DNA of 64,000 nt, from NCBI GenBank assembly GCA_016808115.1, contig JAEQBH010001377.1, positions 62,001 to 126,000 of the forward strand, in the 5' to 3' direction. The position numbers and the translations under genes were made by a program. Shown in pieces: positions 1 through 11,300 of this stretch (the first letter of the stretch is position 1; each line of letters opens with the position of its first letter). Source of the DNA: Tetrastigma voinierianum. Its lineage: Eukaryota > Streptophyta > Magnoliopsida > Vitales > Vitaceae. The notes under the pieces are model-generated. The model was not told the DNA's origin, did no database searches, and saw only the letters and a program-made list of their open reading frames with translations.

Positions 1-240
1 TTTCGCTTATCAGAGCGAAATTTCGCTATGATAAATAAAATTGCACCAAAATTTTCGCTATATGTCGAAATTCTTTAAGCATGACAAGAAATTCATTTCG
101 CACTACAAATTTTCGCTATATAGTTGCGAAATTTCCCACTCATTTTTGCTTGCTTCTCTTGTAATTTCTTCAAAACCTTGTGCTTCCAAAATTTCCACAC
201 AACCGCAAAAATTAATGCAAGAAAATTAGGAAAAATTAAA
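1..240. repeat. TTTCGCT-motif repeat, probable family B U3 fragment
   Basis: Several TTTCGCT / AGCGAAA motifs lie in the first 130 bases. The same motif cluster marks the U3 part of the family B LTRs at 2560-2710 and 46390-46690, so I read this as a truncated U3 piece cut by the window edge. The LTR start signature (GGGCACTAATCA in this orientation) is absent. No gene is seen. Confidence 0.45.
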
Positions 241-1586
241 AGTAAAATTAATCTAAAACAAGAATTAACTAAAAATTAGAGAAAATCTAAAAGAAAATTA
301 AAGAAATCAAAATAAAATGATAAAATAAAATAAGCCAAGAAAAATTAAAACAAAAAGCTGGGGAGATCAGGTTCCCAAACCTTAGCCTTCGAGGTCAGCC
401 GAACCGCGGAGCTTAGAAATGCCTGGACTCGGTGTCTAAACCCGAACCAAGACCTCGAACCAACCGGCCGTGCATGCAATGTAGCAAATACAGGTCCTTG
501 ATGTGTTGGAAAATTCCGTGACAGAGGCCACTAATCTCTCAGTTACTTAGCCAAAGAATGCAAATCGCGGCCTTTCGAGTAGTGTTCGTGGGATTGTGTC
601 GCAGGAAAGGCAGGATGTGCACTTGGTTAGTGGAGGGGCTACCGGCGCGGGGCTTTTAGTGGCTCGGGCAAAGGGCAGCGTTCGCCATGGAATCGTCAAG
701 GGTAAGCCAGGACTCTTTCCCCGCTCTATTCCCACCGCTCCTCGCTATCAAGGCATTGATATGTTCTTATTTTTTCCAAGGCCAAAAAGTAACACCAATG
801 TTTGAGGATTTAGATAACCCTTCAACAACTTCTACAAAATCCTCCTGGCTATCTCTCTTTCAGAAGTTGCTGCTCGAATGCTTTCACTACGGTGTGTCAC
901 TTAGCACTCTTCACCCTCTTCCCTTGATGATCAAGCCGCTGGGCAAGCTTTTGAAATTGAACATTGTAGGTCACAAATTGTCACTCCACTTCACTTTGAA
1001 ACCCATCTAATTAAATTCCGTGGGGTTCTCCACAAGATGGGATTTTATGACTCAATCGGGCATTGAAGTTCTCGTTTTTTCTACGCATCACCCACCGCCG
1101 TAAGGTCTGCACTGCTTCGCTCAACCTGGGGAGATTGGCTGTGGTTGAGGGCTACACAAAGAGGCATAATTGTGTGGATGCGGAGGAGGTGCATAAGTCA
1201 GACAGCACTTAGGAGGGTGTACTGGCCCATTGGTCTCATATTCCTCGTAGACCTATTTGATCTAGATTTCTCCTCAAGGGTCACCGATTTTCGCCACGGT
1301 TCCTATAGTCCTCATTGTCATATATGCCCTAGGGTTACTCTCCACCGAATACCACCGTATTGCTTTCCTCTTCCATTGACACAATTCAAACCTAATCAAC
1401 ATTCAACTCGCAAAGAGAAATAAGGCAACACAAGACAACATCAAAACAAATTCCGCAGAAAATTTTTATTTATTTTTTTTTATGAAACCAAAAGAAAATG
1501 ACAAAGAAAATATAAAAGCAATTCACCAAGATTTCTGTGATGAGGATCACAAGTGTTCCACAACCACAACACACTTAGGCACCATC
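241..1586. other. Non-coding stretch downstream of a minus-strand family B LTR
   Basis: No gene can be supported. Positions 231-355 are strongly A-rich. The rest (to 1480) is moderate in GC with only short incoherent ORFs. Because a minus-strand LTR and primer-binding site lie at 1587-3035, this stretch is in the position of that element's 5' untranslated leader, but I could not match it to the leader of the other family B element at 62863-63096, so it may be unrelated inserted DNA. Confidence 0.3.
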
Positions 1587-1604
1587 CCCTCGACAACGAC
1601 GTCA
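1587..1604 (-). other. Primer-binding-site-like sequence of minus family B element
   Basis: Read on the minus strand, the LTR end ATCA is followed by a TGACGTCGTTGTCGAGGGG-like stretch and then GGATGGTGCC. It is a degraded match to the tRNA-Asp primer-binding site (TGGCGCCGTTGCCGGGG) and occupies the same place as the copy at 62845-62862, which is followed by the same GGATGGTGCC. Confidence 0.55.
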
Positions 1605-1605
1605 T

Positions 1606-3035
1606 TGATCTCGTACTACGTGAGGGTGATTCGGAATCAACAAAATTTGTATCCTATATTCTCCCATCACGTAAATACATCAAGAAGATAATGGCCTAGT
1701 GGTCGAACACAAGGATGAGTTTTCTTCGTACAAATGATTTGAGTAAAGTAAAAAATGGTGAATTAAATTTGGATTTTGGGGTTTTGATAAAAACAAGGGG
1801 GTGTAATGGTTGGCAAACTGAAATTTAAATAAAATAAAATGTAAAAGAAGTCTCCTCAGCATCGTGATACCTGGGCTTAGGATTCTAGGCAACCGAGAGG
1901 GGTCCTCGTGGTCATTTCTCGTCGGAGTGATGACATATAGTCATCTCCCGAACCGGATCTTTCATTTAGCTAAACCTAACCCAAATATTTATCCCGTTGA
2001 AAATGGCACTAACTGGCCATCATGGTCACCTGTTGAAGAAAGTCTCCTGACTCCCTTTCAACGGGCCACAGAGGGTAACTAATGAATATAAGTGGATCTA
2101 ACATTAAGCATCCACTGAACCCTAAAAGCTTACCAAATAATAGCCATTCAAGGAGATTCAAGGAGATAAAAACCTCAAGTTAGAAAGCGGAACACGTTGA
2201 TCTAAGAAGGATACCCGTAATAAGAACAAGGGAACCTCCGCCAGCCTCTTAGATCCTCGCACCCCAGCAAAATTCCTCTTACTTCAAAGCAGTGGAAGGG
2301 TTTTAGGCCAACCATCCTCCGTTGTCATCCTTGGAGGGGTGTTTTCTGGCTGCCTTAAAGTGCCAGCAGCCAAGTAGAAAAGGAAATGTAGAAAAGGAAA
2401 AATTTATTATGATTTTGATTGATTGTCATTTGTTACAGACTGAGGCTTATATATGCTCATAAAAAGGGAAATTACAAAACAATATGAAAACAACAAAAGT
2501 ATTAAGAGGGTAGAAAGGGAGAAAAACCAAACAGAAATGTTTGATAAAAAACAAAGAGTAAAATTTCGCTTGCACGTTGAATTTGTGCCATGATAGCTAC
2601 CATGATAGCGAAAATACAAACATATCGAAAGTGAAATTTTCGCTATACCTGATACTTTCGCTATGATAAGCGAAGGCCGTATCTGCGAAATTATCGGTAA
2701 TAGCGAATTTCACCTTGTTCTGCTACTATTCCATTGCTTCTGTTCACATTTACCTTGTTCCATTTCTTCAAGCTTTATATTCTTCATTCTAGTTCAGCTG
2801 AAATTGATAGAAAACCATATAGAGTGGTGGAAATCAACTAGACTTTAGTTATGTTTGGATTGACATGCGATAATTTGGCTTCCAATTACTGAAAACTAAG
2901 CGGTCTGAATGCAATCAAGTCAGAAGTAAGGGACCCGAACATGTCAATTGGGTTAATTATAACAATTAGTACACAAAAAGCGCTCAAAACCTATTAAAAA
3001 TAGGGTTCAAAATTGCACTTTTTGGGCACTAATCA
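1606..3035 (-). mobile_element. Family B LTR (copy B1), minus strand
   Basis: LTR of a Ty3/gypsy-type element read right to left. It starts TGATTAGTGCCC (right edge) and ends ATCA directly before the primer-binding site (left edge). The order is U3 with TTTCGCTA/TAGCGAAA motifs (2560-2710), a TATA box (2447-2455, GCTTATATATGC on the plus strand), then an R/U5 that matches, in reverse complement, the LTR at 61514-62842 and the degraded one at 3987-5270. Length is about 1.43 kb against 1.33 kb for the 61514 copy. No open reading frame is expected. I found no convincing 5-bp target duplication. The family assignment rests on repeated copies within the window, not on a database match. Confidence 0.75.
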
Positions 3036-3986
3036 AATAATCAAAGATCTAACTCCCAAAACTCTTCCTTTTCTACCATCCCTAAAGATTACTCAGTCCG
3101 ACCTGGATGGTTGAAGATTAGTCAAGAAACAATTGTTTCCTTTCATATGCTGAGAACAACCACTATTCAAATAACACTTCTCCTTTATCATGTTTCTAGT
3201 GAAAGAGAAGACACCAAGATTCTATGTTTGTTCATCCCTGACCATCTTGATCCAAGAAAGATTTTATTTTATTTTTTCAAAATCTTTTTTTTGTTGTAGC
3301 ATGTAGATCTCAATGTCTTGTGACATATTTTCTAGGATCTTTCCAATCTTTATTGATATGGAAGATCTGGTTCTTGTACTATTGAGTATCATTCTTGATT
3401 AAAGGAGACATTCTTTTGAGTTGCGATTTATTGACACAGACGTTACTTTATGTGGTCTTTGCCTTATATACTATTAGTGCGAATTAAAGCAGATTTTCAT
3501 GAGATTGTTGTGAGATTAGACACCAGTACAATTTGATAGATTTGCTTGGGCCTCTTTTTATTGGATGAAGCTGACATCTTCTTTTGTAACCCGATTGCAG
3601 TGAGTTCTCCATGTCGATTGATCCTTTCTTGATCTTCATCACTCAAAGTCTGAGATCAAACTCTTTTCAAGGTTGCATCGTCTCCTTCTTTTTGCGAGTT
3701 TCTGCATCTTGATCCCTTAAATATTTTCTGAAGGGTGTCCCACTCTTCTTTTCAAGATTCTGATGAGGCAATGAGTCGAAGTTCATCATCATACCCACAT
3801 TGGATATATGACGATGAAGTTACTTAGGAGTTACTCTTGCTCTTACTATTCCATTTTAAATCTAGGCAGGGTCACTTGGTTGAGCAGACTGAAACCACAC
3901 CTGATCTTTACATGGTTTGGAAACTACCTACATCCATGGGGTTGTGCCCAAATGCTAGGATTTCCACTAATTGGGTTCATAGTTCC
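3036..3986. other. Unassigned spacer between two opposed family B LTRs
   Basis: I see no gene, RNA or recognisable repeat. ORFs are all short (about 62 codons) and share nothing with the element proteins elsewhere. It separates the minus LTR B1 from the plus LTR B4 and could be old host DNA or an unrecognised element. Confidence 0.3.
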
Positions 3987-5270
3987 TGATTAGTCTTATG
4001 TGGTATAAGGCCGATTACTACGAATGGTAAGTATTTGTTTGCCGCCCATAACGCTCTAGGGTTTTAAGCATTTTTAGTGTAGTAATCGAAGCAAGTGCTT
4101 CCTAGTTGGCATCTTAAGGACCTAGCAAGACTCATAAACAAATTTTGTGGCAAGGGTTTATTTTCCAAAGGCTATATATCTTGAAGATAGAGTTGACTCA
4201 AGCATGAAGAACCCTAGTTGCGAGTTAAGCTAAAAGGCATAGAAGAAGGCAGCGGGACGAAAGAAATATGTAGTGGCAAACCTTAACAAGTTCTGAGAGT
4301 TACAAATTTTAAGCAGCCCTACGAAAATTCACCGCCACATTTGACTTTGAGTTCTTTTCTTTCTTCCAATTTCTCCCTGTATAATACTGTTTGATTTGTA
4401 TATTTTGGTAATTTGTATTGACTTTGGTGGTATGTAAGGCCCTTAACAGACTTTGTAATTTATTATTCAGTGATCGAAGTTAGTTTTTTTTTGGAAGCTT
4501 GTTCAAGAAGCTCCCGTTTCTTTCATTTTCTCTCATTTTCCTTTCTCTTTTTCTCTGAAGCCATGACCTTTAAGGATGAGAGTTTCTTAGAATTTGAGTG
4601 GCTAAATCCTCCCTCAGCAGTGAGGAACCTTGCTGAAGGAACTTGTAGCGACGGGGTTTTCATGTTTTTAAAGCGGTGTTCAGCTATCATTAATGTTATT
4701 TCCTTCAACTCTGGTTTAGTCCTTGAGTCACCTTGAATGGTTGGTATTTGGTGAGCTCCTCAAAGGCTCGTTGGATACTTAATCTTTGAATCCAGGTGAT
4801 GTTCATCAGTTATCACTTATGAGCCATTGGAAGGTGAGTCAAGGAGATATGTTTCTACTGTCTGAGACCATTAATGGGAAGTCAATGCCATTTACAAGGG
4901 ATATTTATTGAGGATCAGTTTTTATAGCTAAAGGAAGAATTGATTTGGGAGATAACTATATGTTATCCTCCCAATACAAGGAAAAGACTTAGAAAACCCC
5001 TCATTTGCCTAAGGAACCTTTTCGTGACACAGTGCTAGTTCCTTCATTTTAATCTAGTTTGTATTTTCAGTTTTAACCATTAAAACCAACTAATTTTATC
5101 CATGACCTCAATATCGAGTAAGTCACTCAGTATAAGCCTACATTTGTCAGTCATTTCCACTGAAAACCCGTCATTAGATGATCCTAAAACCACTATACTA
5201 TGGTATTTATGCTCGCTTCGATGTCAGCGTTCGGTCATAAATTTTGTTGATTAACACCTGCGGGTGGCCA
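3987..5270 (+). mobile_element. Family B LTR (copy B4), plus strand, degraded
   Basis: Starts TGATTAGT and follows the same landmark order as the LTR at 61514: a U3 start with GTAGTAATC, then GGACCTAGCAA, a CTCATTTTC-type pyrimidine stretch near 4520-4550, the 'GAGCCATT..GGTGAGTCAAGG' stretch near 4820, and ATAAATTTTGTTGATT near the 3' end. It is diverged from the other copies and lacks a clear TATA box. The 3' limit is uncertain (a CA at 5269-5270), with no recognisable primer-binding site after it. No protein is encoded; the 88-codon ORF inside is fortuitous. Confidence 0.6.
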
Positions 5271-6060
5271 GATGAAGACTAAGCTCTCTACCCGTAACCC
5301 TTCCCGAAACTGTCCTTTCATGTAGTGGAATTAGATGAGACTCTCGCCATTCCTCTCTCAATAGCATCGTACACACATAACCCACATTACATTAATATAA
5401 GATGAAGAAAATAAAGAACATCATCTTTCACACAAGGTGAAAGACTTTTATTGAGCAATACCTCAATCGAGTATCTACACTCCTCACTCTTTCAACATGT
5501 CCGGACTTCGCTTGTCTTCTTCAAGACCTGTTCTTGAAATCCGTGTTGAGCAACTTCCAAACCCTTGAATTTATAGCCTTTCAATTATTGGAAATCTTGA
5601 TAGGGTCGGATCACTATCCTAATATGATTCTAACTCTACCTTTTATTTCATGTTCTTGCATTTAAGCTATCACAGAGGAAATAGGAAACTTGTTGATCAA
5701 GTATCTTCTTCAAAATAGAAATCTAATTTGTTCCTAATTCTGGTTTGATAACTTATAAGTCCAAATCTTCTTTGATTTGATCTTTATTCTCTTGCCAAAT
5801 TGATCTTAGGCCCATCAATAGCTTGCTCCCCAAGTAACTTGGCCTCCAAGCTTGCAAACTACCTTGCGTCCCATGTTAGTTCTGCCATAGTTTGGACTCT
5901 TTGAGTCTCACACATCCCTGCATTGTGGGATGACCTTATTCAGAACTTCAACCTGTTTCTCATAGAGACTTCACACATATTTCATCAAATCGTCATCAAA
6001 TTGGGGCTTTGAGGTAGACATCTTTTTATATAACCCTTGAGAAGAAGATATGGACAATCT
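5271..6060 (-). mobile_element. LTR-like fragment of a third family, minus strand
   Basis: On the minus strand a TATA-like CTATAAA (5570-5576) is followed about 120 bases later by CAATAAAAG (5447-5453) and a T-rich stretch, the usual promoter-then-polyadenylation layout of an R region. The upstream sequence reads like a Copia-type U3, but this is an impression from composition only. It abuts LTR B4 on the left and the family A palindrome array on the right. No coding sequence is seen. Confidence 0.35.
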
Positions 6061-7091
6061 CAAACCCTACATTATACATGTTAATTTCTTTGTTGTGACA
6101 AAGTTTCTCACCCTTCAACTTTTTTTTATATCGTGACATAATTTTGAAATGTCACGACATAAATTACTCTTTTGCTCAGACTGTGTCGTGACAGTCTTTT
6201 GTTCTCTTCTAGGCGCCTTTCCTCAATTTATGTCGCGACATTGTTTCCGATTGTCACAAAAAATATCTTTGCCTTCACCTCTTCATTATGTCGCGACATA
6301 AATTACGATGTCACGAGATTCTTTCTGTAGTTCTTATAAACCTTTGTCGCGACAGTAACTTCCCATGTCGTGATAGAGTTTCATCTCAGCCTTATGTTGT
6401 GGTTGTCGCGACATAAAACTTCTCTGTCGCGACATATTCTTTTTGCCTTGCGATGCTATCTCTGAAATTTATGTCGCGACATACTTTGAACATGTCGCGG
6501 CATATTTCCTGCCTTGATCTTGTCATTGGATGAAATGTTTGTCGCAACATAAAAACCATTGTCGCAACCAACTTTTGATTGTCGTGACAATTCTCTACTT
6601 CCATTTGGTTAGATCAATGTCGCGACAAAGTTAAGGAATGTCGCGACATTCTTCTTTAAGAACTTCTCAAGAAATGTCTCGACATAAAAATCCATTGTCT
6701 CAACAAAGTTCTGTCTTCTGATTTCCATTATGTCGCAACATTAATTTCCTTGTTGCAACATTTATGATTCAATCCCACTCATATTATGTCGTGAGCAAGT
6801 TGTGAAATGTCTCGACAATCTTCACTTCTAAGTTGAGTTCATCTTATCTTAGTTGCGACATATCATTTGCTTTTTCTGACCCTTAGCTCACGCTAGTTAC
6901 CTTGAAGTTATGTCGCGATATTTACGCCTTAACGATTTTACTTTTCTTCTTTGGGATTATTTCTTTTTCATTTAAAGCCTAAAAAACACAAAGTTGGGGA
7001 ATATTCCATAATTCAACATTAAAATGAATCATAAACTTCTAAAAATATGCCAGAAAAACAGACTTAAGATAGATTAGTTTAGGACTCATCA
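6061..7091 (-). mobile_element. Family A (Athila-like) LTR fragment A1, minus strand
   Basis: The right edge reads GGACTCATCA, the reverse complement of the family A LTR start TGATGAGTCC at 17148, and the next about 160 bases match that LTR start in reverse. Leftwards comes a long U3 with many TGTCGCGACA palindromes and their CpG-decayed forms (6110-6920). The TATA box, R and U5 of this LTR are missing or replaced by the unrelated fragment at 5271-6060, so the copy is truncated. Confidence 0.75.
6110..6920. repeat. TGTCGCGACA palindrome array in LTR A1
   Basis: Perfect TGTCGCGACA copies (for example near 6230, 6289, 6345, 6406 and 6425) alternate with one-step CpG transition variants such as TGTCGTGACA and TGTCACGACA. 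Spacing is roughly 20-60 bases and irregular. Short ORFs on either strand across the array are artefacts of the repeat. Confidence 0.85.
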
Positions 7092-8212
7092 ATAACTTCA
7101 TACCTATTTTGAGCCTAATGCCAATTTCATCATCACAACAAAAGAAGAGCACTGACCTTCCTTAATCTTTCCTTGGTAAGAACCATTAAATTACCCCAGC
7201 TGTGTCAGTGCATCATAAATATTAAGAGGATAAGTTTAGGGGAGTATAGTTTAGATTGAGAGAAATAGGAGAAGTGGGATAGAAAGGAAGACAATTAAGA
7301 AAGATGTACTAAAAGAAGGTGCAAAAATAAAAATGAGAAAATTTGGAAAGAAAGGCAGAGTTACAAGGTAGATTTCACCCCTTATAGCCTCTTGACTTTG
7401 ACGATTGAGTCCACTTTAAAAAGTGTTCTACACCTATTACCCTAATGCCAACTGGTATAGGAGCTACTGACCCAAATCTTGTTAAGGGGTAGTAGAAAGA
7501 TTAAAAAGGTACAACGTTGCACCACTCCAAACCTAAAATAGAAAGACAGAAAGGAGCTTCTGGAGCATAATTGAAAATAGCAGTGGAAAAGAAAATAACA
7601 ATAAGCTATAGAGGAGGAAATGCAGAAAAATGCACCCGATCTGGTTTGGGGATGCTTGAAGGGCTAGTTTAGCAAAAAAAATAGGATGAGCAGTGAAGGC
7701 AAAGAGTTGAGAAAATGAATGCAGTTTAGGTAAACTTGAGCCTAAAATGTCCAGTTATCTACCTAGTGCCTTAGCCATACATTATAAGCTTGAAATACCT
7801 ATTTGATTATGAGGGGTGTGTTATGTCTACATTAGTGGAGAATAATATGACCAACAAGCTTATGAGCAATTATTTCAAAGAAATGTCAATCTGCAAAGTA
7901 ACTCTCATAAAGCTACCTAATCTGCAAATTAGTCATAAAGGGAAGACCAACACACACTCACATAGTCAAGGATTGTATCTGTTTATTAACTATGAATTAC
8001 ATACTATATTAAATGATTTTAATTGGAAATTTTCATAATTCTGAAAAGGAAGCTTAAATAGAATTGATGTCACAACTGAAATACTACTAAAGCCTAAATG
8101 CTGATTTGATTGAAAAGCTGATTTAATTTAAAATTTGTCCTTACAATTTGATTTTTATTGTTTGAGGACAAACAAATAACCATTTCTTTGCTTGAGGATA
8201 AGCAAAACTTTA
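7092..8212 (+). mobile_element. Athila 3' non-coding region, plus strand
   Basis: This stretch shares landmarks with the 3' region of element B at about 54400-55280: 'CCCTAATGCCA', 'CTACATTAGTGGAGA', and a pair of GAGGAcAAGCAA motifs just before the LTR. It is the 3' untranslated end of an Athila copy whose coding part has been lost. The left end is cut exactly where the inverted LTR A1 begins. The 82-codon ORF at 7790 has no counterpart in the other copy and is not a gene. Confidence 0.7.
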
Positions 8213-8226
8213 AGATTGGGGGAGTT
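8213..8226 (+). other. Polypurine tract
   Basis: AGATTGGGGGAG sits immediately 5' of the LTR start TGATGAG. In LTR retrotransposons such a purine run primes plus-strand DNA synthesis next to the 3' LTR. Its intact form here identifies the following LTR as a 3' LTR. Confidence 0.85.
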
Positions 8227-8404
8227 TGATGAGTCTAAAACTCATAAGTTTTTAAGCCCATTTTTCAAGTATACTTCAGGTTTATAAAGTTCATTTTAAT
8301 GCAAAACTATAGAGCTTTCACCCAGATTTATGTTTTGTAGGAACTTAAGGAAAAGAAGCAGAATTCAGCATAAAATGGAGTAGAAATCAGCACTGTGCAG
8401 AGAA

Positions 8405-9390
8405 ATGACCAATGTCGCAACATCAAATCTCCAGTGTCGCGACATTATGAAAAGGAGGTCTTGACGCTATAGCAATGTCGCGACATTAGCAGAAGAGGGG
8501 AAGATAAAGATATGCCAATGTCCCAACATCATGAGCAACCCCAGTAGTCAAACTATAGCAGCCATCCAATGTTGCGACATCGCCCTGACATGGCTACGAC
8601 ATTGCTTGCAATGGGAAGAACTGAATTGTTTAAATGTTGCAACATCGCCAAGACATCGTGGCGACATCAGAATAAGCTTCAACCAGTAGAGACACCAGCT
8701 AAACGTCGTCGCGACATCAAATCAATGTCGTGACATCATCCAAGGCTTGAACATTAGAGATCTAAATATCTAATGTCACAACATCGAATAACTAATGTCG
8801 AGACATCCAATCAAAGCAGCTTAGGTGATGAGACAAGTCAAAGGTCGCGACATAGAATAAATGTCACGACATCAGCTAAAAAAATTGGGAGGGGATTTTA
8901 GAGCAACGAGATTCAATGTCGTGACATCAACTGAAATGATCAACCATGTAAAGGCAATGTCGCAACATCAAAAAGTGAGCTACAAGCAAAGTCTCTACAT
9001 CAGAGCTAAAATTTAAGAGCAAAGGCATCAATAAGCTATGTCGCGACATCAAGTCAGCATGGTAACATCAATTAGCCGTGTCGTGACATCAGAACAGAGA
9101 ACTAAAGCAATGTTGTGACGTCAAACTTGAGCATCCAAGCTGAAACACTATAGAGCAGTGTTGTGACATCAATTCAATGTCGCAACATCAATTCAATGTC
9201 GCAACACAGGAAAGACAATGTCGTGACATTGAAATTAATCTTCAATATTGCATCTCAATGTTGTAACATCATCACAACATTGACTTATCACTGAAAATTT
9301 AAAATTGCCCAGCAGATTTTCAATGTCGCGACATCATATGCGACCCACAACATTGACAATTATGATGTCGCGACATCCTTTCCACATCAA
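8405..9390. repeat. TGTCGCGACA palindrome array in LTR A2
   Basis: About forty intact or decayed palindromes (TGTCGCGACA, TGTCGTGACA, TGTCGCAACA, TGTTGCGACA), typically followed by TCA. Most differences from the perfect palindrome are C-to-T or G-to-A at its two CpGs. The count is by eye. Confidence 0.85.
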
Positions 9391-9464
9391 CAACTAGGGC
9401 AACAATTCAAGACTTTTGGAAGTGCATGGTTCTTGGCTTGTTTTTAGGGCCTAAGAACTGAGCC

Positions 9465-9472
9465 TATAAATA
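9465..9472 (+). promoter_or_regulatory. LTR TATA box
   Basis: TATAAATA in the context GAGCCTATAAATAAAAGCCCC, just downstream of the palindrome array. The same box in the same place is found at 12583, 42239 and 56831 (plus) and 28124 and 58444 (minus), so it marks the U3/R promoter of this family. Confidence 0.75.
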
Positions 9473-10919
9473 AAAGCCCCTAGAAAGTAGTGAGCAGCTT
9501 TCGCCAAACCTGGAACATTTGGGTAGCTAGAAACTACTTTGTATTTTTATTTATTTATTTATTTTACATCAATTTAGTTTCAGTTTGACATTTAAGTTAG
9601 TTTTTCTTGGATTTGAGCAGATATCTAAATTAAAGTTTCAAGCTAAGTACATGTAAAAATTTAGATTTCATTATTGTCTGATTTCAATGGAATTAGAAAA
9701 TTTTTTGGAGTTCATTTATTTCAATTTGTTTGGCCTCAAGAATTTTCCCGATTAGTTAGTCAAATCAAGTATTTGTAACCCACTGGTGGAAGACTAAGCT
9801 CCATCTGGGAATGGATTGGTTTTAGTTATTAATTTTCTGTGCAATTTGAAAGAATGTCATTGTGAGAAATCTTGAATTTATTTAATTGATATTGTTCTTT
9901 AAACTAACCGTTCCAAATATTAGTAGCTTATACCCAAAAAAGGACTCTATCTTGCCTCGATTTCCCAAGAAGCCTCCCGAGGACACGTAGACGGAGATTC
10001 CCAGAGTATGGAGCAATTACTTGGGGATATGTTAGACTAATATTATGGAACTAGGGAACTTTAAAAGATTACTTTGATAGATCACTAATTTACTGATGGT
10101 GTGAGGATAGTTGGATGATGTATCAATTTAATTGATCAGAGGTTTCTCCTATGTCTGATGGAAGGATCTAGATCCCGTGTTAGTATAGATCTAATCAAGG
10201 AGATAGAGATTTTGATCAGAGTCGAAGGATGAGATAACAATTAGATTTAAGAAGGCTTGCAATATCCTATCTATGGGGGGCAAGAATTCCTCAGTCCTAA
10301 GAATTGGGTGTGAACTACTAGAAAGGAAAAATATCCAGTTTTTAGAAATAGGATTATATCCTATAAGTAACTGATTAGACCCTTGTCTTTGCAAGGAACA
10401 TGGATCTCTAATTAGTGAAATATATAGTTTTTGGAGGAATCCATACTATACTACCTTGCATCTTTGACGAGTTCAGATTTCAAACCGATGGCTAAACTAT
10501 GTTAGAAAATGATGCAGAAATTTATGATTATATATTGATCTATTTCCCAGTGTTAACTTTACTCAGTGAACTATCCAATCCAATTTATTTTACATTCTTT
10601 AGTTACAGTTATAGAATTTTAATTAGTCTTCCTTTCTTAGGATTACACAAATCAATTTTATACTATTGAGTTCAAGTAGTAAGGACCTCGATTAGTTAGG
10701 GTAATTGATCTTTAAAATTCTAAACAATCCTCGTGGGAACGATACTTGGACTTATTATTAATCCACTTTATTATTTGTTTTACCTGTGAACTTGCAGAAA
10801 AATTCATTTAGACTCAAAACTACACAATTTTGTAGTAAGAAAAGATTTATAAATTGAAAGGAATAGTGACAACAGTATTGGGTTTATGAAAAAAAAAGGG
10901 TTGTTCCTCAACAAGTTTT

Positions 10920-10936
10920 AGGCGCTGTTGCTATGG
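10920..10936 (+). other. Degraded tRNA-Asp primer-binding site, first copy after LTR A2
   Basis: AGGCGCTGTTGCTATGG follows CAACAAGTTTT, the standard boundary string of this family. It matches TGGCGCCGTTGCCGGGG with several substitutions. A second, better copy lies at 11029, 109 bases downstream. Confidence 0.7.
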
Positions 10937-11028
10937 ACTCTACTCATTCATTGGTAGCTATGTTAGAAATTTATTCTTTACATGTTTTAGACAAAACAAT
11001 CACTAACCCAAGGCCCTCAATAAGTTTT

Positions 11029-11045
11029 TGGCGCCGTTACCGGGG
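11029..11045 (+). other. tRNA-Asp primer-binding site, second copy
   Basis: TGGCGCCGTTACCGGGG preceded by CTCAATAAGTTTT. It differs from the exact complement of the tRNA-Asp 3' end at one base. Unlike every other site in the window, the complementarity does not stop after 17-18 bases but runs on through the whole tRNA. Confidence 0.9.
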
Positions 11046-11103
11046 ATCGAACCTGGGTCACCCGCGTGACAGGCGGGAATACTTAACACTATACTACAAC
11101 GAC
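11032..11103 (-). tRNA. tRNA-Asp(GTC)-like sequence fused to a retroelement primer-binding site
   Basis: The minus strand reads as a complete 72-nt tRNA-Asp: 5' GTCGTTG acceptor arm, D-arm, anticodon stem CCCGC/GCGGG with loop CTGTCAC (anticodon GTC at 11068-11070), T-loop TTCGATC and discriminator G. It is followed by an encoded CCA (11029-11031), which nuclear tRNA genes lack. Relative to the plant tRNA-Asp I know, there are three changes: a G-to-T in the conserved GG of the D-loop, an A that makes an A-C mismatch in the T-stem, and a C-to-T giving a G-U at the base of the acceptor stem. Its left edge is the element's primer-binding site in normal context (AAGTTTTTGGCGCC), so I infer it was copied from the primer tRNA during reverse transcription rather than being an independent gene. 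A tRNA finder may still call it. I regard it as a probable pseudogene. Confidence 0.88.
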
Positions 11104-11300
11104 TAGGGAATACCACTAGAGTCTAGGCGCGGTAACCGGCCCTCTAGCCATAGGTAATACAACCTCGCCGAGCGAAATTGTTTGAGTTCTATTAAAGCCT
11201 ACCAAGATTCTGCCTAGATTCCGAAGTCAAATCAACACGTGTAGATAAAGCAAGTCAGTAGCACTATCGTGATCAATTAAGATACATGATGAGTATTCAA
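11104..11300. other. Short leader-like spacer after the tRNA-Asp sequence
   Basis: No gene. Just after the tRNA 5' end there is a GC-rich string (TAGGCGCGGTAACCGGCC near 11124-11141) partly resembling a scrambled primer-binding site. Beyond that the sequence is AT-rich and unmatched. No Athila gag follows, so the element downstream of this site has been lost. Confidence 0.35.

Larger units (their letters stand above)
8227..10913 (+). mobile_element. Family A (Athila-like) LTR A2, plus strand, full length
   Basis: Starts TGATGAGTCTAAAA after a polypurine tract and ends ..CTCAACA before a tRNA-Asp primer-binding-site-like sequence, about 2.69 kb. U3 holds the palindrome array (8405-9390). A TATA box TATAAATA lies at 9465-9472. 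R/U5 carries landmarks shared with the LTR at 17148-19935: GGAATT..GAAATTTT, 'GACACAGAGATGGAG'-like, and GGATATCTGGACTTA-like followed by ACTTGCAG near the end. It has a polypurine tract on its left (making it a 3' LTR) and primer-binding sites on its right (making it a 5' LTR), so it appears shared by two element copies or is a recombination product. Confidence 0.85.

Noticed and set aside
11032..11103. A functional nuclear tRNA-Asp gene
   Set aside because: CCA is encoded, the 3' flank is the standard element boundary, and there are changes in the D-loop, T-stem and acceptor stem. It is kept as a tRNA-derived feature rather than a working gene.
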